A stretch of DNA of 64,000 nt from CAWGLW01 sp963823525 (GTDB taxonomy: Bacteria > Pseudomonadota > Gammaproteobacteria > Steroidobacterales > Steroidobacteraceae): assembly GCA_963823525.1 (NCBI GenBank), contig CAWGLW010000006.1:992001-1056000 (forward strand). Reading direction: 5' to 3'. Shown here piece by piece: positions 38,375 through 46,304 of the stretch (positions are counted from its first letter, which is position 1; the number at the start of each line of letters is the position of its first letter). The position numbers and the translations under genes are program-made. The notes below the pieces were generated by a model. That model did no database searches and was not told where the DNA came from. It was given only the letters and a program-made list of their open reading frames with translations.

Positions 38375-39718
38375 TCAGCCCCGGATCGCCCAGAGATCCA
38401 TCTTCAGGCCCGGAAACTCCTGCTCCGGAACATACAGCGCCAGCCCACCCGCCTGCTCGACTTCGCGCCAGAAATCGCAGGTCTGGTCGAACTCATAGTA
38501 AAGCGCGCCGGTCGTGTACGGTATCTGTCGCGGCGCGGAAGGTATCGCCCGCAAAGGTACACCGCGAATCATGCCGCGCAGCATTTCATAGAAACGTTCC
38601 TGCAGGCGTGGCCCGATAATCGTCGCAGACCCGAAACGGGTCTTGAATTCCTCCGCAGGCACATCCGAGCGCGCCGCGAGCACGAAAACCGCGGAACCAA
38701 ACAATGAGCGGTCACCGACACTGGCGGCAAAAACGCCTCCCTGGCGACGCTCCAGCGGTATCGCCACAGCGCTCTGCTCGAGCATCGCGGTCAATGCCGC
38801 ACGCACGGCGGCAATCACCGGTTCGAAGGTTGCGCGCAGGTCCTCGTGCCGGTATTCGAGCAGCCGCTCGGGTCGCTTGGTCGTTGCGGTGAATGTCGAT
38901 AGTTCACCGGCCAGCATGGAACAAAGCGTGTAGAGATCCTCCGGATGAATGAATCCGCTCTGAACCAGGTGAGCAACCAACGGTTCGTAGCGATTGACGG
39001 CCTGCAGCAGCAGAAAATCGGAGATTTCCGCGGTGGCGCCGCGTCCCGAGGCCGCAACACGCGCGCCCAGTCCTTCGCCGCGCTGATGCAGCAGACCCTC
39101 GAGTTCGTGCAGAAAAGTCGCCAGCCGGGCCGCGGCCCCGCTGTTGAGCACGGTCGGGATGAAACGGTCGTCAAGAATGATCTGCCGATCTGCCCTGCAC
39201 TCGACGATATGTGCCAGCGGGATGCGCGCGTATTCATCCGAGGGATCGCTCTCGAGCAACAGGCGCGTACGCAGCGACGCCACCTCCAGAATGGCCTGGC
39301 TGTCCGCCGAGGCCGTGACATCGCGAACCTCGAGGTCATGCAATTCGTAGCGCACGAGATGTTCGGGCTTTGCCGAACGATCGATCTCCGGCGCGCCGAC
39401 CTTCCTGAGCGGAAGTCCCAGATATACACGCTGGTTTCGCACGTCGGCGCCCACCTCGAGCGGTGGCGGTAAGGCGTCATCTTCCGGCATCGTAAAGGGC
39501 GTCCCGTCGGGGAACAGGCCCTTCGCACTGCGCAGGCCGAGCTTGCCCACGGCCAGCAGGTCTCGCTCGAGCTCGAGATTCGAGAAGCCCCAGGCATGAC
39601 TGCGCAGGGGCACGGCCCGCCCCTCGACATACCGCTCGAGATAACGGCCTTGTTGCTGGAAATGATGTGGCCGAAGGAAAAGCCCCTCACTCCACACGAC
39701 GCGTTTATTTATTGACAT
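38375..39718 (-). CDS. tssK: T6SS baseplate subunit TssK
   Basis: 447 residues. Begins 'NKRVVWSEGLFLRPHHFQQQ', the diagnostic TssK opening (phage receptor-binding-protein-like shoulder), and holds 'YEFDQTCDFWREVEQAGGLALYV' at the C-terminus. TssK links the baseplate wedges to the TssJLM membrane complex through TssL. Located between tssJ and tssL. Confidence 0.95.
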   Translation of the reverse strand: MSINKRVVWSEGLFLRPHHFQQQGRYLERYVEGRAVPLRSHAWGFSNLELERDLLAVGKLGLRSAKGLFPDGTPFTMPEDDALPPPLEVGADVRNQRVYLGLPLRKVGAPEIDRSAKPEHLVRYELHDLEVRDVTASADSQAILEVASLRTRLLLESDPSDEYARIPLAHIVECRADRQIILDDRFIPTVLNSGAAARLATFLHELEGLLHQRGEGLGARVAASGRGATAEISDFLLLQAVNRYEPLVAHLVQSGFIHPEDLYTLCSMLAGELSTFTATTKRPERLLEYRHEDLRATFEPVIAAVRAALTAMLEQSAVAIPLERRQGGVFAASVGDRSLFGSAVFVLAARSDVPAEEFKTRFGSATIIGPRLQERFYEMLRGMIRGVPLRAIPSAPRQIPYTTGALYYEFDQTCDFWREVEQAGGLALYVPEQEFPGLKMDLWAIRG

Positions 39719-39741
39719 GGTTCTCCCGTGCGCCGACTCCG

Positions 39742-40245
39742 TCAGGGACCGATACTAACCGATACCGTCGACGCCCCCACCGCGATCCTCACCTGGCCGC
39801 CGCCGCTGGGCTCACCGGCCGCATCAACCGCCAGGGGAGCCGCCGCATGCCAGCGCGCGTTGCGTATGTCGCGATAGGCCACGATCGCCGCGATTTCCCT
39901 CGCCGCGGGGTCGAGTTCCATTTCCTGGGTCAGCGTCGCGCCGGGTTGCAGGAGGAATTCCTGCCCCCTTGCCAGCGCCTCGCCGAGAGCCGTCCGGTCA
40001 TCCTCCAGCAGAGTGAACGGATCGATGCCGGCGAGGTCCACCGGCGCTCTCAACTGGTACACATGCACAACGACCGGAGACGCCCGGCCGGTGGCGTCCG
40101 GATTGATGCCGGCCGCAGCATTTATCGTCAATGCAGCCCTCGCGGGTGGCCGCGGCGCCGGTGGTGGTGGCGGCGACTTGCAGGCCGCCACAAAGCCCAA
40201 AGCGAGCAAGAGCAGCGCCGTGCGGGCCGCGAAATGACTGGTCAT
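39742..40245 (-). CDS. tssJ: T6SS outer-membrane lipoprotein TssJ
   Basis: 167 residues from ATG 40245; the earlier frame start is not needed because a good lipoprotein signal begins here. Lipobox 'LGFVAAC' places the lipidated Cys at about residue 22, followed by a Pro-rich linker and a transthyretin-like fold ('VVVHVYQLRAPVDL', 'DRTALGEALARGQEFLL', 'IAAIVAYRDIRNARW'). TssJ tethers TssM to the outer membrane. Confidence 0.93.
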   Translation of the reverse strand: MTSHFAARTALLLLALGFVAACKSPPPPPAPRPPARAALTINAAAGINPDATGRASPVVVHVYQLRAPVDLAGIDPFTLLEDDRTALGEALARGQEFLLQPGATLTQEMELDPAAREIAAIVAYRDIRNARWHAAAPLAVDAAGEPSGGGQVRIAVGASTVSVSIGP

Positions 40246-40302
40246 CCGAATCCCCCTGTCGTGATTTCGCCATGCACCGGGGCATGGGGCGAAAGACACT
40301 CG

Positions 40303-41709
40303 TTATCTGTTGCCGGACCGGGCTGCCTTCAGGCGCTCCAGCTGCTTTTCATAGGCCCGGCCAAATTCCTCTCCAAACAGCCTGCGAAATGCATCATCCG
40401 CATCGCGAGTCAGTTCCAGGTAACGCCGGGTATACAGTTCCCAGTTCTTGTTACGACCGCCCATTCCCAACAAACCCGAGCGGCGCGAACCGCCGTCGAA
40501 AGCCTGCTCGAGCTTCTCTGGGTCGAATTCCTGCAGCATCGCATCGAAGGCTTCGCGAACGCCAGCGAGCATTGCGACCTGGTGCAGCCGAACGTCTTCG
40601 AACGCGTCCTGAAACGCTTCGGCGGCCGGCAGGTATGCCGGATTTCGCTTGACCAGAAGGTTGTGCAATGCATCTTCAACGTTGGCAGAAAACTTGAGCG
40701 GATTGTTCTCGCGCGGTTTGAATGAGGTCTGCTGAAGTCGAAATTCGTTCTTGATCTCGGTTCGCGCCCGCAACACTTCCATCAGTCCTTCGACCACGAC
40801 ACGCAACACCTGCCCCAGGGTCGCTTCAACCTCGGGCGTGAGAACCTGGACGTCGATTCCCGCGCCGGCAAGAATGCCTTGCAGCGAAGACGCAGCCGGG
40901 CGCGACGTGGCGCGGCGTTCGGGTGCCTGCCCGGTGGTCCGCAAGGCGGCCGTCGGCGGCGTCTCGCGCGAGGTCCGTGATGCCGAACCGGGCTGCGGGC
41001 GCGGAGCGGCAGTCGACGACGAAGCGCCGGCCGGCGGCGCCCTGGCCGGCAACACGGTCTTGTCCCAGTCCGCCGCAATGGACGGGCCGCGCGAGGCAGC
41101 GGCCGGGGGATCCGATGAGGGTGACGCCGGTGGCGGGAAAACCGCTGGCGGCGGTTCGACAATCGGCGGCGCGAAGTGGTCACGTATCGGCGATCCGTGC
41201 TCCAGCGAGTCGACCGACGGAAATGTCGGTGTCTGCCGCGGCGTTCCGCCGAGCAGATCCAGGGGATCCACATCACTGGCGCCCGGCGCAGCGACCTGGA
41301 AAGGATCACCGTTGCCAGGCACCGGCGGTGGGCTGGGGAAAGCATCCCCTGCGGCCGGCTTAACCGGGCCTTCAAACGACCGATCCTCGGAAGCGGCGGA
41401 CGTCACCTTTACAGCGATATCGAAAAGGTCGAGCCCGATCCGGTCACCGTCCTTCAGCGGATACGGATCGCCGACCGGCAGGAGATTTTCGTTGACCCGG
41501 ACCCCGTTGGTGCTGCCTTCGTCTTCAATAAAAAAGAATCCGTTGATGCTTCTGATGACGGCATGCCGGGAGGAGACGCCCTGATCATTGATGACCCAGT
41601 CCCGATCGGGCCGGCGCCCTATCGTGCCGCCCCGCTCGCCGAATACCTTGCGTGCGTTGGCACCCAATGAAGCGGCGTTTGAACTGATGACCTCGAGCGT
41701 CAGAAACAC
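40303..41709 (-). CDS. tagH: T6SS FHA-domain protein (Fha/TagH)
   Basis: 468 residues from GTG 41709 (AGAGGGG seven bases before); the long upstream open frame overlaps PAAR and is antisense-like. Residues ~1-100 are a forkhead-associated domain: 'TIGRRPDRDWVI', 'VSSRHAVI', 'EGSTNGVRVN' supply the phosphothreonine-binding residues. A long Pro/Ala-rich linker leads to a C-terminal TagH domain (~300-460). It is the expected target of PpkA and PppA and activates the machine when phosphorylated. Confidence 0.92.
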   Translation of the reverse strand: MFLTLEVISSNAASLGANARKVFGERGGTIGRRPDRDWVINDQGVSSRHAVIRSINGFFFIEDEGSTNGVRVNENLLPVGDPYPLKDGDRIGLDLFDIAVKVTSAASEDRSFEGPVKPAAGDAFPSPPPVPGNGDPFQVAAPGASDVDPLDLLGGTPRQTPTFPSVDSLEHGSPIRDHFAPPIVEPPPAVFPPPASPSSDPPAAASRGPSIAADWDKTVLPARAPPAGASSSTAAPRPQPGSASRTSRETPPTAALRTTGQAPERRATSRPAASSLQGILAGAGIDVQVLTPEVEATLGQVLRVVVEGLMEVLRARTEIKNEFRLQQTSFKPRENNPLKFSANVEDALHNLLVKRNPAYLPAAEAFQDAFEDVRLHQVAMLAGVREAFDAMLQEFDPEKLEQAFDGGSRRSGLLGMGGRNKNWELYTRRYLELTRDADDAFRRLFGEEFGRAYEKQLERLKAARSGNR

Positions 41710-41729
41710 GTTTGACCCCTCTGGCTGAT

Positions 41730-42029
41730 TCAGCCGCCGATCAGGACCGTTGGACAACCTGCGACAATGGTACCGCCATGGGCCGTCAGATCGCCAAGGC
41801 GCGCGGCCGGCAACCCCTGGATCAATACCGTGACCGAGCCCTTGACGATCACATCCGGCGGGCCGACACAGGTTGCCATGCAGGTGACCGTGGCCGCAGG
41901 CAATCCGCCGATGAGCACAGTCGGCTTGCCGGGAGGCAGGATGGGGCCGCCGACATGGGGTATGGGCGGCAATCCCGGGGTAACCATCGGACAAACGTGC
42001 ATGTCACTGATGCGTGCGGCCGGCATCAT
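41730..42029 (-). CDS. PAAR-domain spike tip protein
   Basis: 99 residues, nearly all PAAR repeat: 'ISDMHVCPMV', 'VGGPILPPGKPTVLIGG', 'GSVTVLIQGLPAARLGD' and 'IVAGCPTVLIGG', with His and Cys residues for the tip metal. It sharpens the VgrG spike and can carry effectors; no toxin extension is fused. Start overlaps the preceding 197-residue gene by 4 bp, so the two are coupled. Confidence 0.93.
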   Translation of the reverse strand: MMPAARISDMHVCPMVTPGLPPIPHVGGPILPPGKPTVLIGGLPAATVTCMATCVGPPDVIVKGSVTVLIQGLPAARLGDLTAHGGTIVAGCPTVLIGG

Positions 42030-42619
42030 TTGCCTTCACCCGCAATTGACGATTCGCCCGTACCGAATCGCTGAACGGCAAGCTCGAGGTACGAGCGCAG
42101 CCGATCGTCAAACGCATTCTTGTCGCGGCCAGCCAGCAACTTCAGCGCGGCGGCGGTTGCCGCGGCTGCAGTCCCCTCCGGCGCCGGCACCGGCTCGAAG
42201 CTGGCCGGAGCCATGCTGCCCGAACTCCAGGCAGCGGCGGCCGCCAGACAGGCACCGGCGGTCCCATATTCAAGCCTGTCGGCCATCTCCATCGCGCTGC
42301 GACGGTGTTCTTCAGTTGGCTCTCCGAGCCAGCGTTTTACGGCGGCCAGGCACACGCGATCGGCCTGATCCGGCTCTTCCTGCTGCGCGATATCGGATTC
42401 GAGGCACTCACTCGCCCAGGCGATCGAGTACTTAGCGGGAAGGACGCGTGTCATCAGGTCCAGCGCCTCAGCGGGCCGTCCCGACGCCATCAAGGCATCG
42501 AAAAACCCACGCACATTGATCTCGTCACTGAGCAGCGCTTGCAACTCGTCATCGAGATCCTCACGCTTGACGTACGTCACCGCGGCGATACTGGCCTTCG
42601 GGTCCAATGTTTGCAGCAC
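42026..42619 (-). CDS. T6SS-associated protein between vgrG and PAAR (DUF6931-like)
   Basis: 197 residues, mostly helical, no signal peptide. 'DLDDELQALLSDEINVRGFFDALMASGRPAEALDLMTRVLP' region and 'CLAAVKRWLGEPTEEHRR' followed by 'LAAAAAWSSGSMAPA' resemble DUF6931-type proteins seen beside PAAR genes (recalled, moderate). It sits between vgrG and the PAAR gene and overlaps the latter, a position commonly held by adaptor/chaperone proteins that load PAAR or effectors. Function inferred from position only. Confidence 0.65.
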   Translation of the reverse strand: MLQTLDPKASIAAVTYVKREDLDDELQALLSDEINVRGFFDALMASGRPAEALDLMTRVLPAKYSIAWASECLESDIAQQEEPDQADRVCLAAVKRWLGEPTEEHRRSAMEMADRLEYGTAGACLAAAAAWSSGSMAPASFEPVPAPEGTAAAATAAALKLLAGRDKNAFDDRLRSYLELAVQRFGTGESSIAGEGK

Positions 42620-42631
42620 GAATCGCCTCCG

Positions 42632-44623
42632 CTAACCGATCATGGTAAGGCCGCCCTTGAGCTTGGCCATCGCGCCACCCTTGAGATCCAGCATGACTCC
42701 GCCTTCGACCTTGGTCGTCAACCCCCCTTTGACCTCCATTTGCAGGCCACTGTTAACTTTCACATTCATCTTGCCATCGATCTTCACATCCATACCACTG
42801 ACAGTGGCCTTCATCTTGCCATCGGCCGTCACGGCATTATTGGCATTAATCTTCACGGAATCCGTGGCCTTGATGCTGATGGTTTTACCCGAAATCGTGA
42901 TGTCTCCGTTCTTCTTCATGACAATCTTCGACTGCCCCGTCTCGAGCGTGATCTGATCACCGGCTTTCAGCAGGTATTTCTTTCCGATATCGATGGTCTC
43001 GTTTTCCTTGACCACACGCTTGCTGTCCTTGTCCACGGTAACCGTCTCATTGTTCTTTACCGTGCGGGTTCGATCATGACCGACCGTGGCCGTTTCGTCG
43101 TTCTTGACGTTCAGCTCGAGGTCCTTTTCCGCCTGAATGAAAACCTGTTCGGAGCCCTTCTTGTCTTCGAAGCGCAGCTCGTTGAAGTTGTCCGTTGCGC
43201 CCTTTGGCGAGCTGCGTGACTTCATCCCGCTTTGCGTCTTGTTAGCCGGTAACGCGTAAGGCGGTTTGTTGTCACCGTTGTATACACGACCCGTGACGAT
43301 CGGCAGGTCGGGGTCGCCCTCCAGGAACTCGACGATCACTTCCTGGCCTATGCGCGGCAGTGCAACACCACCCCAGTTCTTACCCGCCCAGACCTGCGCC
43401 ACGCGAACCCAGCACGAACTCTCCTGGTCCTTCTTGCCAAGCCGGTCCCATGGAAACTGCACCTTTATGCGGCCGTGCTCATCGGTCCAGATCTCTTCGT
43501 TGGCCGGTCCAACCACCAGCGCAGTCTGGGCGCCGGCAACGACTGGCTTGGGAGTGAGCGACTCGAGGCGAAACGGCTCGCCCGACGGAATTGCTTCAAA
43601 ACTGCAGTCGTATGAGGTCTCGCCCGAATCAACGCCCGATTCGTGGCCGGATACCGACAGGTAATGGGTCGCTGCGGTGACCAGGTACTCCTCGTTCTGG
43701 TCGTCACGCGGATGCTCAGTCAGCTTGAACGTACTGCCCACTGAAATTCCGCGGGAATTGGTTTCGCCGCTGACGCGGACCGCGTAGGTCTGCGCCGCCT
43801 GCAAGCGGAGCTTTGCGTACTTGTCGCCTTCGCTACGGGTCTTGTAATCGAATGATGGAAAATCGTAGACCTCGAGTTCACCGAGCGAATGAGGAGGCTT
43901 GTCCTGAGCCGTCGACTCGAGTGCGGCCCGCGGTTTCGTGAAATCGTAATCGTTCAGCGAATACTTGCCGGTGACGGCCGACCTGTGTACGGACCAGGAT
44001 TTGATGCGTTCATGCTGGACGCCAACGCCTTCCTCGGCCCGGAACTTGATCTCATCGCAACCGTCCACCGGTTCATGAGCCTGAGGATCGTCTGCCATCA
44101 CCAGGACATGCGAGCCGTTCTTGTAAAGAAAGAAGCAATAGATCCCCTCTTCCTCCATCAGCCGGCTCGCGAAGTTAAGCGAAGTCTCGCGATACTGGAC
44201 GCAGTAGTCCCAGGGCTCGTAGCGTGCAGACAACCTGTCTTCAAAATCCTCGGTCCCGAAGTCTCGAAACACTTTCTTGATGATTTCCGGAACCGTCTGC
44301 CCCTGAAAAACCCGGCAGTCGGCGGTGCGCCCAAGGAACCAGAACCAGGGCACGAGCCGTGCACTGTAAGCGACATAATTCCCGACCGTGCCAGTCTGGG
44401 CAAACTCCGCCGTCAGGCCGGTGAAGAAGCGGCGAGAGCCGTCTTCGAATTCGATGTCCACCGTCATTGGCTGGCCGATGGCCGACTCGAGCTCGAGATT
44501 CCAGTCCTCGCTCAGCAATTCGAGGTCGATCGTGAAACAGCGCCCGAGCTGCTCTATGGCCGTCAGGGACCTCAGCAGGAGCTTGTCCGCCCCGAAGGAG
44601 GTGGCGACTGTTATCTTTCTCAT
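42632..44623 (-). CDS. vgrG: T6SS spike protein VgrG (TssI)
   Basis: 663 residues. gp27-like N-terminal half ('RSLTAIEQLGRCFTIDLELLS', 'LNFASRLMEEEGIYCFF'), OB-fold gp5-like region ('DEHGRIKVQFPWDR', 'GVALPRIGQEVIVEFLEGDPD'), and a C-terminal beta-helix of repeated Lys/Val/Gly motifs ending at 'GGLTMIG'. No enzymatic extension follows the needle, so it is a structural VgrG. Upstream in the transcript is the 93-residue gene, downstream the DUF6931-like and PAAR genes. Confidence 0.95.
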   Translation of the reverse strand: MRKITVATSFGADKLLLRSLTAIEQLGRCFTIDLELLSEDWNLELESAIGQPMTVDIEFEDGSRRFFTGLTAEFAQTGTVGNYVAYSARLVPWFWFLGRTADCRVFQGQTVPEIIKKVFRDFGTEDFEDRLSARYEPWDYCVQYRETSLNFASRLMEEEGIYCFFLYKNGSHVLVMADDPQAHEPVDGCDEIKFRAEEGVGVQHERIKSWSVHRSAVTGKYSLNDYDFTKPRAALESTAQDKPPHSLGELEVYDFPSFDYKTRSEGDKYAKLRLQAAQTYAVRVSGETNSRGISVGSTFKLTEHPRDDQNEEYLVTAATHYLSVSGHESGVDSGETSYDCSFEAIPSGEPFRLESLTPKPVVAGAQTALVVGPANEEIWTDEHGRIKVQFPWDRLGKKDQESSCWVRVAQVWAGKNWGGVALPRIGQEVIVEFLEGDPDLPIVTGRVYNGDNKPPYALPANKTQSGMKSRSSPKGATDNFNELRFEDKKGSEQVFIQAEKDLELNVKNDETATVGHDRTRTVKNNETVTVDKDSKRVVKENETIDIGKKYLLKAGDQITLETGQSKIVMKKNGDITISGKTISIKATDSVKINANNAVTADGKMKATVSGMDVKIDGKMNVKVNSGLQMEVKGGLTTKVEGGVMLDLKGGAMAKLKGGLTMIG

Positions 44624-44723
44624 ATCCGCCCGGACTCCTGAAATAATGGCCGCGTTTGCGAACGACGCGGCCGGCCGGCGCAGCCAAACGCAACGCTACA
44701 CGTCACTGACCCCCTTCCTGGAA

Positions 44724-45005
44724 TCAGTCTTCCGGCCGCACCCACTTCATGCAGGCCTCTTCGACTGCGGAAACCAGGTAGTACCCGCCCCAGGGGCCTG
44801 AATCATCGATGATCACCGGCTTGAGCCCCTCGAACTTACCGCGGCAGTACGCATCGAACACCGCTTCCTTGATCCGGTGCTCTTTCACATACCTTGTCCA
44901 GCGATCTTTTTCCGACTTCTCGACCCGCTTTCCGTCTGCCACGGCCTTCTGCAACGCGGACTGAAAATCGATGTAATTGATTTCAACAACTGTAGGACGG
45001 GCCAT
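44724..45005 (-). CDS. 93-residue T6SS-cluster hypothetical protein
   Basis: 93 residues, soluble. 'EINYIDFQSALQKAVADGK', 'KDRWTRYVKEHRIKEAVF', and 'DDSGPWGGYYLVSAVEEACMKW' give an alpha/beta pattern with a Trp/Tyr-rich end. No family recognised. Located 100 bp before vgrG on the same strand; candidate for a small adaptor or immunity-like protein, without direct support. Start ATG 45005; no strong ribosome site seen. Confidence 0.6.
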   Translation of the reverse strand: MARPTVVEINYIDFQSALQKAVADGKRVEKSEKDRWTRYVKEHRIKEAVFDAYCRGKFEGLKPVIIDDSGPWGGYYLVSAVEEACMKWVRPED

Positions 45006-45129
45006 GATCGTTATGCTTACGCGAATTTGCTTTACTTTGCGGGAACCCGGGCGATCATTACAAGCGCGTGACCGAACTTACCACAGCGCGTCGGGAACGG
45101 CTGCGCCCACTCAGCCCAGGCAACAGGGC

Positions 45130-46260
45130 TCAGGAGCCCAGCGCAAGCCTGAAGCCAAGAAAAGTCGCCCGGTCGTTCACGTCGCGCCCAACCCGCCCGG
45201 CCGCACGGGACTTACCGGCATCACTGACCCAGCTTCCGCCACGGGTAACCCGTTGTTCGCAGCCCTTGTTTTCCCAGGCCGTGCCGTCGCGCGGCGCCCC
45301 GTTGTAGTTATCCTGCCAGCAATCCTGGACCCACTCCGATACATTCCCCAGTACGTCATGCAGTCCCGTGGGGCTCGCGGGGAATCGGCCGACCGGGGCG
45401 GTGCCAAAATTCCACTCGTCTTTATCAGACGTGCCCTGGAAATTCCCGGCATTTGCATCAAATTCGGCTCCCCACCAATAGGGCGTGGTCGCCCCGGCGC
45501 GGGCCGCGTACTCCCATTCGGCCTCGGTCGGCAGGCGGAACTTGAGGCCCGTCCGTGAATTCAACCAGTCGATGTAGGCCGTCGCGTCGGCCCAACTGAC
45601 GCAGACGACCGGGTCCTCGTCCGTTTGTTCGAAACCGGGCGCCTGCCAGGTAACGGCCTCGAGGTCGCAATATTCCTCCCCACCGCCGCTGCCAGCCTCC
45701 ATCTTGTGATCGGTCGCGCGCGCGAACGCCCCGAACTCCGAACGCGTGACCTCGCGAGACGACAACGCAAAAGGCCGAACGCGTACTTCGTGCAGAGGCT
45801 GCTCCTCGTCCGGCCCCGTGCCGTCGAGGTCGCCCATACCAAACTCGCCTCCGGCAATCAAAACCATGTTGTCCACGATTGGCCAGAACGCCTCGGGAAT
45901 CTTTTCCTTGAGCTGCGGGTAGATGCGCAGTGCTTCCTTGTACGCTGCATCCTCACGATCCGCTACGCGGAAATAGTCATCCATGGCCTTGCGGGCGCGC
46001 ACGACGTTCCCTTCCGACCGCGCCGCTTCAGCCTCTGCGAAAAACAGTCCAGCGGGTACCGCGACGCCCTCCTTTTCCAGCGCACGGTACTGGTCCATTG
46101 CAACGTACAAGTCGGAGAATTGTCTCGACTTGAGCGCCTCGACGACCTGTTCCCGGGCCATGTCCTGGCGAACTTCCAGAGGTAAATCAACCTGCGCGGC
46201 CGCCCCAACAGCCAGCAAGCTGGTGGCCAGTGCCAGAAAAATCATTCTTGAGGACAACAT
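45130..46260 (-). CDS. FGE/SUMF1-domain protein, exported
   Basis: 376 residues with a cleavable signal peptide (~1-22, 'LALATSLLAVGAAAQ'). Residues ~135-375 form a formylglycine-generating-enzyme-like domain: 'DNMVLIAGGEFGMGDLDG', 'EVTRSEFGAFA', 'FRLPTEAEWEYAARAG', 'GNVSEWVQDCW', 'RVTRGGSWVSD'. The catalytic cysteine pair of true FGE is not obvious, so it is more likely a binding domain. Such proteins recur in T6SS clusters near PpkA-type kinases. Periplasmic location is inferred. It is 44 bp after the ppkA gene. Confidence 0.88.
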   Translation of the reverse strand: MLSSRMIFLALATSLLAVGAAAQVDLPLEVRQDMAREQVVEALKSRQFSDLYVAMDQYRALEKEGVAVPAGLFFAEAEAARSEGNVVRARKAMDDYFRVADREDAAYKEALRIYPQLKEKIPEAFWPIVDNMVLIAGGEFGMGDLDGTGPDEEQPLHEVRVRPFALSSREVTRSEFGAFARATDHKMEAGSGGGEEYCDLEAVTWQAPGFEQTDEDPVVCVSWADATAYIDWLNSRTGLKFRLPTEAEWEYAARAGATTPYWWGAEFDANAGNFQGTSDKDEWNFGTAPVGRFPASPTGLHDVLGNVSEWVQDCWQDNYNGAPRDGTAWENKGCEQRVTRGGSWVSDAGKSRAAGRVGRDVNDRATFLGFRLALGS

Positions 46261-46304
46261 CGGTAGCCTTTATACGCTGATCAGAGCGGCGAAAAACACG
46301 TGCA

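Noticed and set aside
41710..41994. N-terminal extension of the FHA protein
   Set aside because: It overlaps the PAAR gene on the same strand in another frame, and the FHA domain begins right at GTG 41709.
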